DNA of 64,000 bases from Isoetes taiwanensis (Eukaryota; Streptophyta; Lycopodiopsida; Isoetales; Isoetaceae), in NCBI GenBank assembly GCA_021234155.1, contig JAJEKV010000022.1, forward strand, positions 6,340,132 through 6,404,131, written 5' to 3'. The number at the start of each line of letters is the position of its first letter. Within the stretch, counting starts at the first letter, position 1. The position numbers and the translations under genes were made by a program. The notes below the pieces were generated by a model. It did not search any database. It saw only the letters and a list, made by a program, of their open reading frames with translations, and was not told where the DNA came from. Shown here in pieces: positions 1 to 10,959 of this stretch.

Positions 1-950
1 AAACAAGGCCAGGACCTTGCAAGGCCTCCTCATTAGAGGGGAGAGTCCGAACCCCAGGAGGCGAGCCCCAAAAAGCTTCCCGAGGCAGCCTTTCTCGGCG
101 GCCTTTCTGCTCACGGGGCGACGCTTAAAGACCACACTCGGGATCTCGGTTCCCGATCCGACCATTGAATCCTTTGTTCAAGGAACCTGGTTCGAGAAGG
201 TCCAAAAATCCAACATCCGGCCCAGGAGAACATATCAAACCGCCAAGCCCCCGGGCTTTAATTGTAGAAACCAAAGTGTTTTGTCGTTTCGGACATTGCG
301 AGAGGGTTCGAAATGGCGATTGACTTCGCCACATCGTCCGAATGCCAAAATTACCCTAGGGACCAAGTTACACCTGGTCAGTTTTGCAAAAGAAAGAAAC
401 ACTTACGCCCTACAAGATTTAAAGCCCACCTCCTAGGCCAATTGACTACGAGTGTGTTGCACATGAGATAGTTTGGCGCTTCTTCGAGAAGGGGTGGGCT
501 TCTGGCCACAAAACTTGGTCCCTAGGGCAATGTCGACGTTCTGAGTCCACTGGCAGAGACAGATCACGGTTCCGGAGAGGGAAAGTTGCCCGTCCGTCGC
601 CAGGGCCTTCGGGAGAGGACTTTTGGGGCAAGCTACTTCCGGGTAGTTTTTAGGGTCCGTGCTCTGGCGTCAACACCCCCCCCTCTACGTCAAGACACGG
701 CGCAAGGTCCTAGTCGAATCTGACAAGGATAGAGCCTCCGAAACGTAAACCCTATGAGTTGCCAGGTTCTAGCAGGGTTTGCGTTTTGGGTGCCGAGTTT
801 TGGTCTTTTGCACTTGGGACGTGGCCGATCACATGCAGTTGAGTTAGATATGAATCCTAAATGTTACCCCTACATCTACGTTAATCTAAATTTTGAGCCA
901 ACAATCATTGTCAAGGCATTAATATTTGAAAAAACATATTAAGAAGAATA
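1..950. other. Unassigned stretch, no recognisable gene
   Basis: Open frames of up to 139 codons exist on both strands, but none shows a motif I recognise and none starts in a convincing context. Roughly the first 740 bases are richer in G+C than the AT-rich CACTA DNA that follows, so the change near 740-950 may be where another repeat meets the CACTA element. No CACTACAA terminus and no ACGTTACAA-type subterminal repeats are visible here, although the left end of the adjacent CACTA element would be expected nearby. Confidence 0.4.
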
Positions 951-989
951 TTATCGAATATTGTCTATTTGTCATCTGTTCCTATGAGT

Positions 990-2099
990 TCAATCATCGT
1001 CTTCTACATTATCATTTTCATGCAATATTGCCTGGCATTCTTCTGGGTTTACATATAAATCTTGACCAATACAAATTTCTTGCTCTAGAGTGCCATCATC
1101 CCCATCAATATCAAGGAAAACAAACACTCCACCATTATTTGTGTCCTTGCCCCCTTCGTCCTCTTCATTTGTCAATGTTTCTTCCATACTAATGCCTTCT
1201 ACCAAGGGTACCACAGTTTCTTCCATATCAATGCCTTCTACCTCAGCCACCAAAGGTACCACTTCTTCCGCGATGGTGTCTTCACTCTCATCCTCTATAC
1301 CTGGAGTATGATCATGCAATGCAGTAGAAGGAGGTTCGATAACTGCTTCATAATCTCTTCGTTGTCGAGGATTGACCTGCATCACATATAGCCAATCTCG
1401 ATCATTAGGTGCTGGATGTAGGTATACTTGTTCACACTTCTCTGGAAAAATATAAGGCTCATTATCTTCTGGAATCAACTGCTTGAGCACTAAACCAATG
1501 GGACCTTAATAAATGTAGCACCTTTGCCTCGTAGTTGTGCATCATACCATCTAATTCGAAACAAGACTTTAGTAAAATGTCAGCCTCAATGTCAGCCTCA
1601 ATCATATTTTTGTCTTTTGCACTTGCACGACTTTCAATGAAAGTGGACATAACTCCACAGTCAAAGGTAACACAAACTTCATCCTTTTTCTGCACACGAA
1701 AATGTCGCCCATTGCAAATGTATCCATTATATAGTGAAACCTACATATTGCACAACCATGTTAAGTCATTTTTAAAAAAGTATCTTAACAATATTACTAT
1801 CTTACCCATGCTGAAGGCCCATATGCAATCTGCCTTTCCTCGTCGGTCACTGAACCAACTTCATCTCCTGCGTTGAAGCCAATATTGTGTTTAATAGCCA
1901 ATCTTCTGCACTGATCCGGGTAGTCTTTCTAGCTCGAGGATATGGGGCTCGTGAGTGTGTTGCCAAATAATTGCCCATCTAATTCCCTCGCTTGGTCAAG
2001 TCATTGTACTTTTGCACCCATTTGGACATGCATTGCTCATTCTGTACTGTATACAATTTGATCGCACTAAGCTCATGGGGTTTTAGTTTGTAAGTGTGC
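990..2099 (-). pseudogene. CACTA transposase (tnp2), C-terminal domain
   Basis: Two overlapping frames (1462-1695 and 990-1490) and scattered coding upstream make up the C-terminal third. The first reads DEVCVTFDCGVMSTFIES, ASAKDKNMIEADIEADILLK and YEAKVLHLLRSHWF. The second reads EKCEQVYLHPAPNDRDWLYV and MQVNPRQRRDYEAV. These follow the DUF4216-like pattern found at the C-terminus of CACTA transposases (SSAKD.NP..G.V.YYG, KV.LFKC.W, A.QVFYV.DP....W.VV). The second frame then runs into an acidic, repetitive tail (repeats of GISMEETVVPLVE type). The frame change between the two blocks, near 1480, confirms pseudogenisation. Confidence 0.75.
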
Positions 2100-2560
2100 T
2101 CGTTCAGGTTGCAAAGACATCATTGCCTTCATATTCTATTCTTTATCAACATTATTAAGATATGTTGATACAACAAACTTGCAATCTTCATCAAGCCACC
2201 CCTCACACATACTCCCCTCAAGTTTGGCAAATTGTCTCACAAAGTCTTTAAGAACTTTCATAAATCGTTCAAGAAAAAACATCCAACGATAAGAAATCGG
2301 TCCCCGCCCAATCGATGTCCTCGACTAAATGTACAAGTAGGTGAACCTGTATGAGGGCCACAAAACATATATTACAAATATGATTGAAACCCAAGAAACT
2401 AATTAAGATGTTTGTATAACGATAGTTCTAGTATATCAAGATTTTGGAAGACTGACCTGTATATCAAAGAAACTCGTCGGAAACACCTTCTCAAATAAGC
2501 ATAAGACTTCAATAGATAACTCTTTCATTTTTTCGATGTCACTTTTGTTTATCTCCTTCA
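2100..2560 (-). pseudogene. CACTA transposase (tnp2), block between catalytic and C-terminal domains
   Basis: No long open frame survives, but reading the minus strand in pieces gives LVHLVEDIDWA, then after a one-base frame change GPISYRWMFFLERFMKVL, KDFVRQFAKLEGSMCEGWL and DEDCKFVVSTYL. Plant tnp2 proteins have the equivalent VHLV.E...GGP..YRWMYPFERYMK and the P.GS.AEGY...E segments here. The apparent extra G inside a GCGGGGACC run near 2315 is a discrete frameshift. A frame ending in VDKE with a stop follows before the next block. Confidence 0.7.
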
Positions 2561-2591
2561 ATGATATCCATCTGTAATGCATAAAAACTAT

Positions 2592-3499
2592 TTAATATGG
2601 AATAAAAACAATACACCAAGGGTGACCAATGATATATTTGGATTTACCTGCATAGCTTGGCCAATTTAAAAATAGGCTCACAAATTTTGGGAGGCAACCT
2701 CTCTGGTAGAACCATGGGCAAAATCTCCTACAAGAATGAGCATAATTGCATAAGTAATACAATATACTTCCTATGTAAATGGACAAACATGCTTGACATG
2801 AATAAGAAGCACTAGGGCATAAAATTGCAATACAATAACTTACCGCCAACAATTTGTGGTAGTCATGGGACTTGAGTCCTGCTAACTTACCATCCTTTGT
2901 CCAACACCTTTGAAATGATGAGCAATACCCAGTCGGCATCCTCACTTTCTTAATAGATTCTCGCACAATCTGTATGTCCTGACTACTCATAACCCATGGT
3001 GGACGAGATTTTGGGTCCTTCAAGATAGCATTGCGACGGGGGTACACCTGTAAACAATCATCTCGAGAACCAATTGTATCCTTCTCACCCACTATATGCT
3101 TCCATATCGAATCCGAAACATTTTTTATGATGTGCATAGGATCCAATAGAGATGTGTACTTCAACTCTGACCAATATGGTAGCTCATATAATATGGAAAG
3201 ACGTTTCATACCATTAGGAGGCTTGATCTTGATGTCATCGGGGTCTTCGTATAAATCACAAGCATCTTCGGCCTCTTGCCATGCCTTGTCCTCTGCACGT
3301 TCCCATTCATTGTGCCAATCTTTTGTGGTCATGCACTTTGGGATACAAGTTTCTCGGTGTGCCCCTTTTCGAAGTGGATGATCCATAGGTAAAAATTTCT
3401 CATGGCCCTCATATACCGTCTTTTTCATAGACTTAGAATATCTTGAGGTGATTTGACCACCACAAGGCACACAAGCATATTCCCCCTTTGTTTGCAAGC
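2592..3499 (-). pseudogene. CACTA transposase (tnp2), central catalytic region
   Basis: The most conserved part of the transposase. After an acceptor (TTTGTAG|GC at about 3499) the frame reads YACVPCGG, GHEKFLPMDHPLR, ELPYWSELKY and LLDPMHIIKNVSDSIW, then SRPPWVMSSQDI, VRMPTGYCSSFQRC and GLKSHDYHKLL. These match the order and spacing of the Transposase_21 (tnp2) domain: the cysteine motif, FLPMNHP, LPYW..L..H.LDVMHIEKNV, VP.GYSSN and GMKSHDCH. The tail after HDYHKLLAV reads as non-coding and is probably intron. The open frame between 2592 and about 2850 therefore should not be taken as protein. Confidence 0.88.
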
Positions 3500-3569
3500 C
3501 TACAAATATAACAATACAATTACAAATCATTTTCCAAGGAAACAAAAAAAAAAATTCACACCTGTACAT

Positions 3570-3990
3570 ATGCTAAGGCCAGAATAGTCATGCTGGTCCA
3601 CATTAAGATAGCCTTTAATAAAAATCTTTTGCTCCTTAGATTTGGTTTTAGAGATATCAACCATGACGATCCCTTCCATAATTGTTGCAATATCAACTAG
3701 GGGCAAAAGATAGACATCAAATTATTTTGGTTGAGATGGACCTGCATTACCAACGTTCATTAGTCAATCATTGTAAAAGTTCATGCATATATATGAGAAA
3801 TTTACTAATGAGTGGAAAAAGTGAAAACCTGGAATAATAATGCTCAATATGATATGTCCCCGTTTAATAGATTCCTCTGGCGGTATATTGTAATTTACAA
3901 GCATGACCGACCAAGTAGACCATGAGGCACCCGCTTGAAAAGGGGTTAAAACCATCCATTTGCAAGACCAAAGTGAACATGTCTAGGTTC
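3570..3990 (-). pseudogene. CACTA transposase (tnp2), second coding block
   Basis: Continuing from the N-terminal block, the minus strand shows EPRHVHFGLA, then after a frame change NPFQAGASWSTWSVML and VNYNIPPEESIKRGHIILS (3764-3955), which align in order with the tnp2 segment between the zinc-ribbon region and the second cysteine motif. An exon end with a plausible donor (CCAG|GTTTTC) lies near 3830. A following exon (about 3570-3740) reads DVYLLPLVDIATIMEGI and LNVDQHDYSGLSICTG, ending in a second donor (ACAG|GTGTGA). At least one frameshift and one stop codon lie inside the block. Confidence 0.7.
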
Positions 3991-3994
3991 CTTT

Positions 3995-4855
3995 TCAAAT
4001 TCGCCATCTTTCATGAATAAATCTCCAAGCCTCGTAATCGCCAGGAATGCGATAACTCCATCCGAATCCACGTTTATTTGCATGCCATCCCATTAAGGCA
4101 GCATTTTCCTTTGTTCGAAAGATGTGAGAAAGTCTAGGAATTATAGGAAAATAGCGCAATACCTTGGCGTGGGATGGCAGAGCCTTGACATCACTACGAT
4201 ACCTTGATTCATTGCATTTAGGGCATTTTACCATGTCTTTAGTGTCCTTATAGTACAAGGTACACTCATTTGGACATACATGAATACTTTCATACTCAAA
4301 ACCAAGTGCCTTTATGAGTTTTCGTGCTTCATCACGACTAGAAGGAACCTCGTTGCCAGAGGGCAATATTTTGTTGATAAGTCTGCTTACAAAAAATTGA
4401 GATAAAGTTAAGATTGATGTACAAAGTAAGAGATCATATAGATTGCAAACAAAATTAGGAGTTATGGAGGGAGAGACAAACCTCAATATTGCATCGATTG
4501 CCACATTTGATATCTTATATTGTCCTTGTAAGTTGAGAATACATAGATTGAATGTCAATCTCGATATCTTGCAACCCTCATATAATTTTGTTTTAGCATC
4601 ATGGATTATATGCTCATCAAAGTACTGAGCCGGATCTACCTCAAAAGCTACTCCATCATCTTCTGAGTCATTCATATGTTGTGCACCTACCTCATTATCA
4701 ATATCTTCCATAAGACATTCAAATTGTGCATGCTCATATAGCAAATTGCGAGTCATCTCATCATAAACATGGTTGTTTATTTGCTCCACATTCCCAGTGA
4801 TTACCGGATTTTCTCGTGCTAGCTTTTCCATATCTTGAAGATGGAACCTTGACAT
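3995..4855 (-). pseudogene. CACTA transposase (tnp2), N-terminal part
   Basis: This is the amino-terminal third of a TNP2/TNPD-type transposase, the protein that would cut and move the CACTA element. Residues about 195-225 carry the family's zinc-ribbon-like motif (CPNECTLYYKD, then KCPKCNESRYRSD). About 20 residues later comes the conserved KVLRYFPIIPRL segment and then MGWHANKR. All follow the order in plant tnp2 proteins. A stretch before residue 150 reads poorly (many Leu/Ile, no tnp2 match) and may be a retained intron. The frame stops at 3995 just before the expected FEKEPRHVHFGLA segment, which is present in another frame downstream, so a frameshift interrupts the gene. The ATG at 4855 is the first in frame; an upstream exon cannot be excluded. 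Confidence 0.85.
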
Positions 4856-5146
4856 CCGAGGAGCTCCTTCAACCTACGTCATAATAATAATATGTGAAAT
4901 ACAAACCAGCATAAATAACAATTATAAGCTAAACATTTTACCAAAACCATTTCTTACAAAAAAAAAAGTGCTTAAAGTGGAACTTGCAACTTATTAAAGT
5001 ATCATTTTCTTATTGTAAAGCGTACAAGTTTAGGACAAATGCACCCTACTGAATTGAAAATCAAAGGAGAGGCGAAAGAAGATAAACAATAATGGTGGAA
5101 CAAACATAATATGCATTTCAACATATTTTGAAATAATGGACATTGA

Positions 5147-6331
5147 TTAATATCGAAAATGATCTGGTACATTGGATGGCAATTCATAGTCCAAAATCAA
5201 CTCATCACCCGCTTTGAGTGTTCTTATGGCCATTACCATGACAAAATGCTTAGATGCCTTTGCCATGAACTCCTCACGATCATTACTTCTTTCCTCAAAT
5301 ATACAATTGATTGAGTCTTTATTACTACCACAACTATTTATCAACCCTGCTATATTGCCATGTTCTTCAACACGACCATCAATGAAGGTTCTCTTATCCT
5401 CGCTACGGTCCAACCTCATCTCCATGGTGCATGCATTGCTATTGCAGCCATAAACCATCATCTTGAATCCAGTAATAAGTTAGTGCCTCCCACTCTAATG
5501 CATTATATTCGGGCCTCCATAGATCATCAAAGGAATAACCGTACCAAAGCTTAACTTGAACATCTTGGGCAATAAAAAACCCTCTTCCGGCACCAGGGAT
5601 CGTTGACTGTTTTATTATATATCGACGACCCCAATAACTGAATTCCTCACCTAAACTTGGTAATGGACCAATATAAAGACCCAATCTTCTACGGTCAACA
5701 TGCCTTATTAATTTCTCAATGTCATGAGGCATAACTAGATCGGGTATATCACAACCTATAGCATAATTTCTACTTCCACTAATAACATCCACACGCAACT
5801 TCTTTGGTCCTATAACGAGAATTACTCTGTGCAGAATCCATCTCATCATCAACCTCTATGTGCCTCCAAACTCCCCTCGAAAAACTAATTGTAGCTTGTT
5901 GTGTTGAAGTCTGTTAGAATACCAATAGATGTGTTTTATAATACAAACAAGAAGTAATATGCATATTCTAATGGTTGATGCATAATGGACGTATTGCATG
6001 CATGCACACACTAGCAAATAAACCAAACAAGGGGGGGTTTACTAACCTGTGCCTCCGGTGGAGCCGAGTTGTAAGGTATACCAAAACGAGTACAAAAGTT
6101 CTCAGGAGCTTTCCAATAGGCACCAAATGACTTAAGATGCCGCCAATCGTCAGAGGGTAATCGATTATGTTGGCCCACACAAGATGCACACCAACATACT
6201 TCAAACTCATCAAAGACAATGTCCTCTAGGAGCTCATGATATTGCACTAGGATCTAGCATACCCCGCCAACAAGCTCTTTCAATCTTCTTCTCCTAGTGG
6301 TTGCAGGCAAATCTGCAAATAGATCATCCAT
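5147..6331 (-). pseudogene. SET-domain gene carried in the CACTA element, broken
   Basis: The gene is probably a lysine-methyltransferase-like SET protein. A well-placed ATG (GCGCCATGG, 6331) starts MDDLFADLPATTRRRRLKEL. A TAG at about 6257 interrupts the frame, which then continues in register with YHELLEDIVFDEFEV, CWCASCVGQHNRLPSDDW and FCTRFGIPYNSAPPEAQ to a good donor (CAG|GTTAGT at 6047/6046). After an intron of about 200 bp, 5439-5852 gives RRYIIKQSTIPGAGRGFF, the SET N-terminal motif. A one-base frame change near 5445 leads into 5147-5461 with TFIDGRVEEHGNIAGLIN and LKAGDELILDYE, equivalent to the SET motifs ID....GN.ARFINHSC and GEEL.YDY. The catalytic NHSC is replaced by NSCGSN. The segment between the two SET motifs is shorter than usual. 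One stop and one frameshift mean no full protein is made as read. Whether it is a normal CACTA partner gene or a captured host gene is unresolved. Confidence 0.75.
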
Positions 6332-6439
6332 GGCGCCTAGAAGAGAAGCTCAATGCCTCAAGCGCCTGTAAGCTCAAATGGGCGCGTGGAAGCTCAAATG
6401 GGTGCCTACAAGAACTCAAATTGCAAGTTTCCAACGGCT

Positions 6440-6750
6440 ATATTTACGAAATATCTTTGTAACGTGTTACAAAATAGTTATATTTGTTACACGTTACAAT
6501 TGAAACTTGTAACGCGTTACAAATTTTAATGTTTGTCGCACGTTACAGTTTTAATTTGTAACCCATTACACAATTTAATATTTGCCACACGTTACAAACA
6601 AGCTTATACAAATTTTAGTAACACGTTACAAGTATATAAGGTGTGCCACACGTTACAAAATTACAATGTTATCTATCACGTGTGACAAATCAAAAACTGC
6701 GTTGCAAATCAATATGCGTTACAAACCCATACGTTACAAACCCCCATTAG
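6440..6750. repeat. CACTA subterminal repeat field
   Basis: About fifteen copies of a roughly 10-bp motif, ACACGTTACA or close variants (ACGTTACAAA, GTAACGCGTT, TAACACGTTACA), occur in both orientations within 300 bp directly inside the element terminus. In CACTA transposons such subterminal arrays are the binding sites of the TNPA-type protein and are needed for transposition. The TSS of the SET gene would lie just inside the array, so the same sites could also control that gene. Confidence 0.8.
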
Positions 6751-6753
6751 CCC

Positions 6754-6761
6754 TTGTAGTG
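6754..6761 (-). other. CACTA element terminus
   Basis: TTGTAGTG on the plus strand is exactly CACTACAA read outward-in on the minus strand, the diagnostic CACTA end. It directly follows the subterminal repeat field, and coding in the element points away from it. The adjacent trinucleotide CTT would be one copy of a 3-bp target duplication. Confidence 0.8.
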
Positions 6762-7432
6762 CTTGGTGCACCATCAAGAACCCATCCTTGCTGCTCTTAC
6801 ATGACAGATCTACTGTCTTCGTTATAAGCTTCTAGAATGTTTTGGCCGAACATTTATCTTGGCAAAGAATTACTTCAATGGGTATTGAGTTTCGAAAGCT
6901 AGCTTAATACATGCCTGATTTTGTCATATTTAGAGCTCAATGTCTTCTTCATGCCCTCTCTAGATGAGCCTTAGACAATAACACGCCCATAAGACTGCTT
7001 CCTCCCATAATATTCTTACGACAACAGGATCATTCTGAAATATGTTATCTTCGATTGTTAAAACATCGAAATCTCGAAGCACGTAACTTCGCAGGTAGCA
7101 TTCCTTCTGGACTTATAGGATAGCTTTGGCTGTTAGACAGCTTATGCATTGTAAATAGACTGGTCACGCAAAATATTTTAATTTTATAGATTCATTGACA
7201 AGGTTTTTCTGTCCTTTGATAACTTTGTGTAGCTTTTGTGATTTAGATCTTCACTGAGATGCATTTCATTAAGAACCTTTAGATGATTTAATTCCGAATT
7301 CTGGGCAGCCAGGTTGATAATTGAATACATGTATACATTGACAATGAACCTTAAGATGAAAAATCCTGAGTTCAATGCAGCCATGTTGATTTGATGTAAT
7401 GTGTATTAAAGGGCCCAGGTTTTCATTTCTCT
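6762..7432. other. Spacer, no gene seen
   Basis: AT-rich DNA between the CACTA terminus and the F-box-like frame. It contains only short shadow frames. It might include intron or missing exon sequence of the F-box-like gene, since the CACTA insertion or a deletion appears to have removed that gene's 5' half. Confidence 0.4.
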
Positions 7433-7990
7433 ATGGAAGCATATTTGCAGAATGAGAAATTTGAGCGGTGGGAAGGAGGATTTGATGAAAAAATGCAAGT
7501 CAAAAAAGACAATGCAACTCATATGTATGATTTTATGCACAAGCACCATTCCAGTTTCTACTCCTGTCCTTGCCATGTACTAGAGGCAGTGTTATTCTGT
7601 TGCAGAGGAAAGCTGGCCACGTACAGCGTAGTTCTAAATGGAAAACAAGTGCATGAAGAATATGAGAATGAAGCTGATATTAAATCCGATGATGAAGAAA
7701 CAAACTATGACAAGGCAAGAAAATATTTTACTTTGGTGATATGGGAACGGGAATTTGGGGACATTGAAGGAGAATGGAAAGAGGTTGCAAGGATGCCTCT
7801 AGTGCTGTGGGATGACATGTGCTCAACTGTATACAAGCTCAGAATTTGTGAGAGTGGAAACTTGGTGTTTTTGCAGCCTGGAGGAAGGAATTCTATTGTT
7901 TGTAATGTTGATACTGGCTCTTGGGAATACCTACCCAAAAAGATTGGACATAAGACATGGCAGAACCTCTTTATGTTGGACCTCATATGA
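7433..7990 (+). pseudogene. F-box/kelch-like protein, C-terminal fragment
   Basis: A 185-codon frame whose second half resembles the C-terminal region of plant F-box/kelch proteins, substrate adaptors of SCF ubiquitin ligases. The resemblance is in the order VIWEREFGDIEGEWKEVARM, then MPLVLWDD, then a GNLVFLQPGGRNSIVCNV strand and SWEYLPKK. Those proteins typically read ..WE......GEW.EVARMP....... followed by GN.V........VVC....SWEWLP. No F-box (about 45 residues near the N-terminus) or earlier kelch units are found upstream, and full family members are about 350-450 residues, so only the 3' part is present. The ATG at 7433 is simply the first in frame. It is probably a truncated pseudogene or the last exon of a gene with lost 5' exons. 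The CACTA terminus lies 670 bp upstream. The family assignment is by recalled pattern and moderate. Confidence 0.5.
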
Positions 7991-9780
7991 ACAAGAAGCT
8001 ATAGACTCTATCTGTTAATTCTCTCACAGAACTTGATGTTGCAGCTTAGAGTGATTAAATTGAAGGGTTGAACTTGAAATTCCATTAGGCTCATAGCTAG
8101 CTTCACCTTGACATGATTTTGTATTCATGGCTTTTATATTCTTTTTTCGAGCTTGATTTATATCTATATTTTCCATTGTTATTGCATTGATTTTTGGTGC
8201 TTGTAGTAACGGTGAAGGTTGGCAGCCTAGAATTGCAGCTACAGCATTATTTTAACGATGGTTGTTTCAGTATCTTCTTCTGTTGTATTTTCTATTATTT
8301 ACAAAATGCTCAGGTGTGGCAATCTTACCATGACGATGAGGCAGTTTAATGCACTAGCTACATGTAGGAGAATTCTATAAAGGTTGAGCTGGTAGAATGT
8401 TGGTTCTTTCTTTAAGGCTATATTCATTGTGAAACTTCAAATCATACGGATTCATTTTGTTTGACATAAATGATATCGTTTCGAAATGAGGAACGTGCAA
8501 TTGAATACAAAACCCGAAAAGTCCATCACATCCAAGAGGGATGCACTCATGTAGGGAGTATGTTATCTACGTCCAAGGGGGTGGCAAAAAAACCCCTCGT
8601 GGATTTTTCGTGTTCCTGTTTTCATTGAGAATAATACATCACAGTGCTTTACCTCTCCTTGAGATTCGGGAGTTTGGCTTGTATGTTTGAATGAGTTAGA
8701 GCATCTTCTTTTAGTTTGTATAGTCTGAAGGTAGACTAGCGATGGAAGCGTTTGATAGCATTTGAGTTTGTTGTTGCCGCACTTACTTCGGTGATGAAGG
8801 CCTACACTCATTGTGGGCTAGTGGTCTGCAATGGAACAACAGCCAGGTTAACAAATGGGAGTTAGTTAATGGCTGCACCTGCTTCTAATATGTGGCTATG
8901 ATTGTAAATGGGGGCTAGATGAGCTAACATCTTGTGTTTCTGGCAGATCTTTCACAAGCTTCTGTATTGATTGTCTATGTCTTTTGTACTTCTAGTAGTT
9001 AGGATGTGAACATAAAGACATGTATCTAGCGGATTTTGAGTACAATGCATATGGTTGAGGAACTAGAATGACACTTGCAGATGGTTGTTGTAGTAGAGTT
9101 CTAATGCTTACAGAGACATATTTCGAAGGTGCTTCCGATTTGTTGGTAGATGAATATTTATGGTAGTTAGTTCGATGCAATGCTGATGCCTAGAGCCTTT
9201 CGCTATAGTATTCAGATGTCAAAGGTGTGCTTTCTACATAGCTGGTTGGTTTGATCTCTATGGTTTTGCTCCCTCCATCCTGATTGGGGGAGCTTAGAAT
9301 CCAAATCTGATATCATAACTAAAAGCTTAGCCATGAAGTTCGTGATTTTGTCAGATTTCTTGGGGTGGGAGACCTAGAATATCTCATTGCTGGAAGAGCT
9401 TAATAGGATCAAGCTTAGTAGCAGACTAGAGGAGTAAGTCGACCACCTTTTAGGCAGACATGTCTGACCGCCCACTTTGAGATAAGATGAAGTGTTCAAA
9501 CCCTGTAGTACCTCAAATTTGGTAGATTTTAAGTCGAGTTAATGCGCGGCATGAAGCTTAGCCTCTGGTCCTGCTGTGTATTTGCATTTATTGGGAATGG
9601 TCGTTGGGCGTGTCTTGATTCTAAGTGAAGTGTTTAGATCTCTCTTGGTGCTAGCTTGAGGAAATGACATCATCTTTGGACACTAAACTTGAGCTAAAAT
9701 GCTGAAAATATGCCTATTTGATCCAGTTGGGCTTTCAATAAAATTTTGTACCATATTTATATTGTTAACCGAATACCCAC
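7991..9780. other. Non-coding stretch after the F-box-like fragment
   Basis: No convincing coding, RNA gene or repeat seen. Short frames at 8563-8811 and 8992-9180 have no recognisable motifs. The first few hundred bases probably include the 3' untranslated region of the F-box-like fragment. Confidence 0.4.
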
Positions 9781-9908
9781 AAAAAAAGGGAAGGGAAGGA
9801 AGGAAGGAAGAAAGGTTCTTTTATCGTCCGCGGAGGCCAATCGGCCTATGGGACCCAAATTACACGGGTGCAGCAAGCCCGTTGCTACCCGGATTAAAAA
9901 ACCCCCCC

Positions 9909-10367
9909 TTAGGAGGGAAAACCGCCGCAAAGAACAAACCCACTTGGGGTACTGTATAAATATACATATATACACATGAATTCGGCACCTCGTAGGCTCG
10001 GGGCGAGGTGAGTCCGCAGATCCAAAACCTCCCCGGAGGTAGGAGCCAAGGGATCGGTCGATGGCGCATCGAGTAGCTCGTGGTAGGGGCGTACTGTGTC
10101 GCACCAAAGAGAATGTAGCGAGCCCGATCGACTATAGGTCGGACACTCGAAGGCATGGCTTTCATCCTCAACAACCCCCCGGCAACACCGACAAAGCCCG
10201 GCCCGCACGGCTTCTTCAACCCACCGACCCGTGGGGCCCCTCGCTTGAATGGACGCGATAATCCCCGCTTCTTCATGGGCAACCGAGAACGCAGGTAGAG
10301 CCGGGCCTCGAACTGTGGTGGGTTTATCTGGCTGTTTGTAGTGTGCCACCTTTACCGTTCCGAGCAT
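9909..10367 (-). pseudogene. LINE copy 1: C-terminal zinc-finger region (zf-RVT type)
   Basis: The minus-strand frame reads RAGLCRCCRGVVEDESHAFE then CPTYSR, giving a C-x2-C-x(n)-H-x3-C cluster of the type that ends plant LINE ORF2 proteins after the reverse transcriptase. Upstream in the same frame GPALPAFSVAHEEAGI is unremarkable. The block is absent from LINE copy 2. Confidence 0.65.
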
Positions 10368-10959
10368 GGTGGTCCCGTAGCTTCCCCAAGAAACAAGAGT
10401 CCAAGTACCCCTTAGCCTATCGACCGGGCTGCCTATGTTTTGGGCGACGCACCTATATGTCGTCAGATTCCAGCGCCGACCACCGGGCTCTCTTGTCCTT
10501 CCAACAAGCCCTTAGTCGCCGGGGGCTCATCGCCACAAGCCAGAAGCTGCGCGGAGCCGAAGTAAGCCCATGTTGGCCATCTTCCGGAAATAGACAACGT
10601 GCCTATCGAGGGGGTCGCGATGCCGCAGAGCATGAATCCCGCCTCTGCAACAAGATCCGATATGCCGAGGGCTTGACGCCAAAGTGCCCGCGATCAAAAA
10701 TGCCTTTCGACCTCGGCCAGAAGTCGTTCCAAGTCGCCAAAGACACCACCGGGCCCCACACCTACGACCCCATACAAAAGAACTCGCTCGACCGGTTCTG
10801 AACAAATGTGACGGGTGGCCCCGGGCCATACTACGCCACTGTGACTATTGTTTTGCATTGCATACTAACGCCTTCCAACTGCGGTCACTCAAAGGCTTAA
10901 TGGATGCATACCAATACATTGAAGATCGGAATTCCACCCCCGTGTACTTGTAGTTGGGT

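Larger units (their letters stand above)
951..6761 (-). mobile_element. Decayed CACTA (En/Spm) transposon, left end not found
   Basis: The element reads right to left. Its 5' terminus is CACTACAAGGGC on the minus strand, seen as TTGTAGTG at 6754-6761 on the plus strand. Next come about 300 bp of subterminal repeats, a SET-domain reading frame (6331 to 5147), then a tnp2-type transposase (4855 to about 990). Terminal CACTA, subterminal motif clusters and a tnp2 transposase are the hallmarks of plant CACTA elements. The 3' terminus and its subterminal repeats were searched for by eye in 1-990 and not found, so the element is probably truncated and the left boundary given here is only the end of the last homologous coding stretch. 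Several frame breaks in both genes make it a non-autonomous relic. The three bases after the terminus are CTT; no matching target duplication could be paired. Confidence 0.85.
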
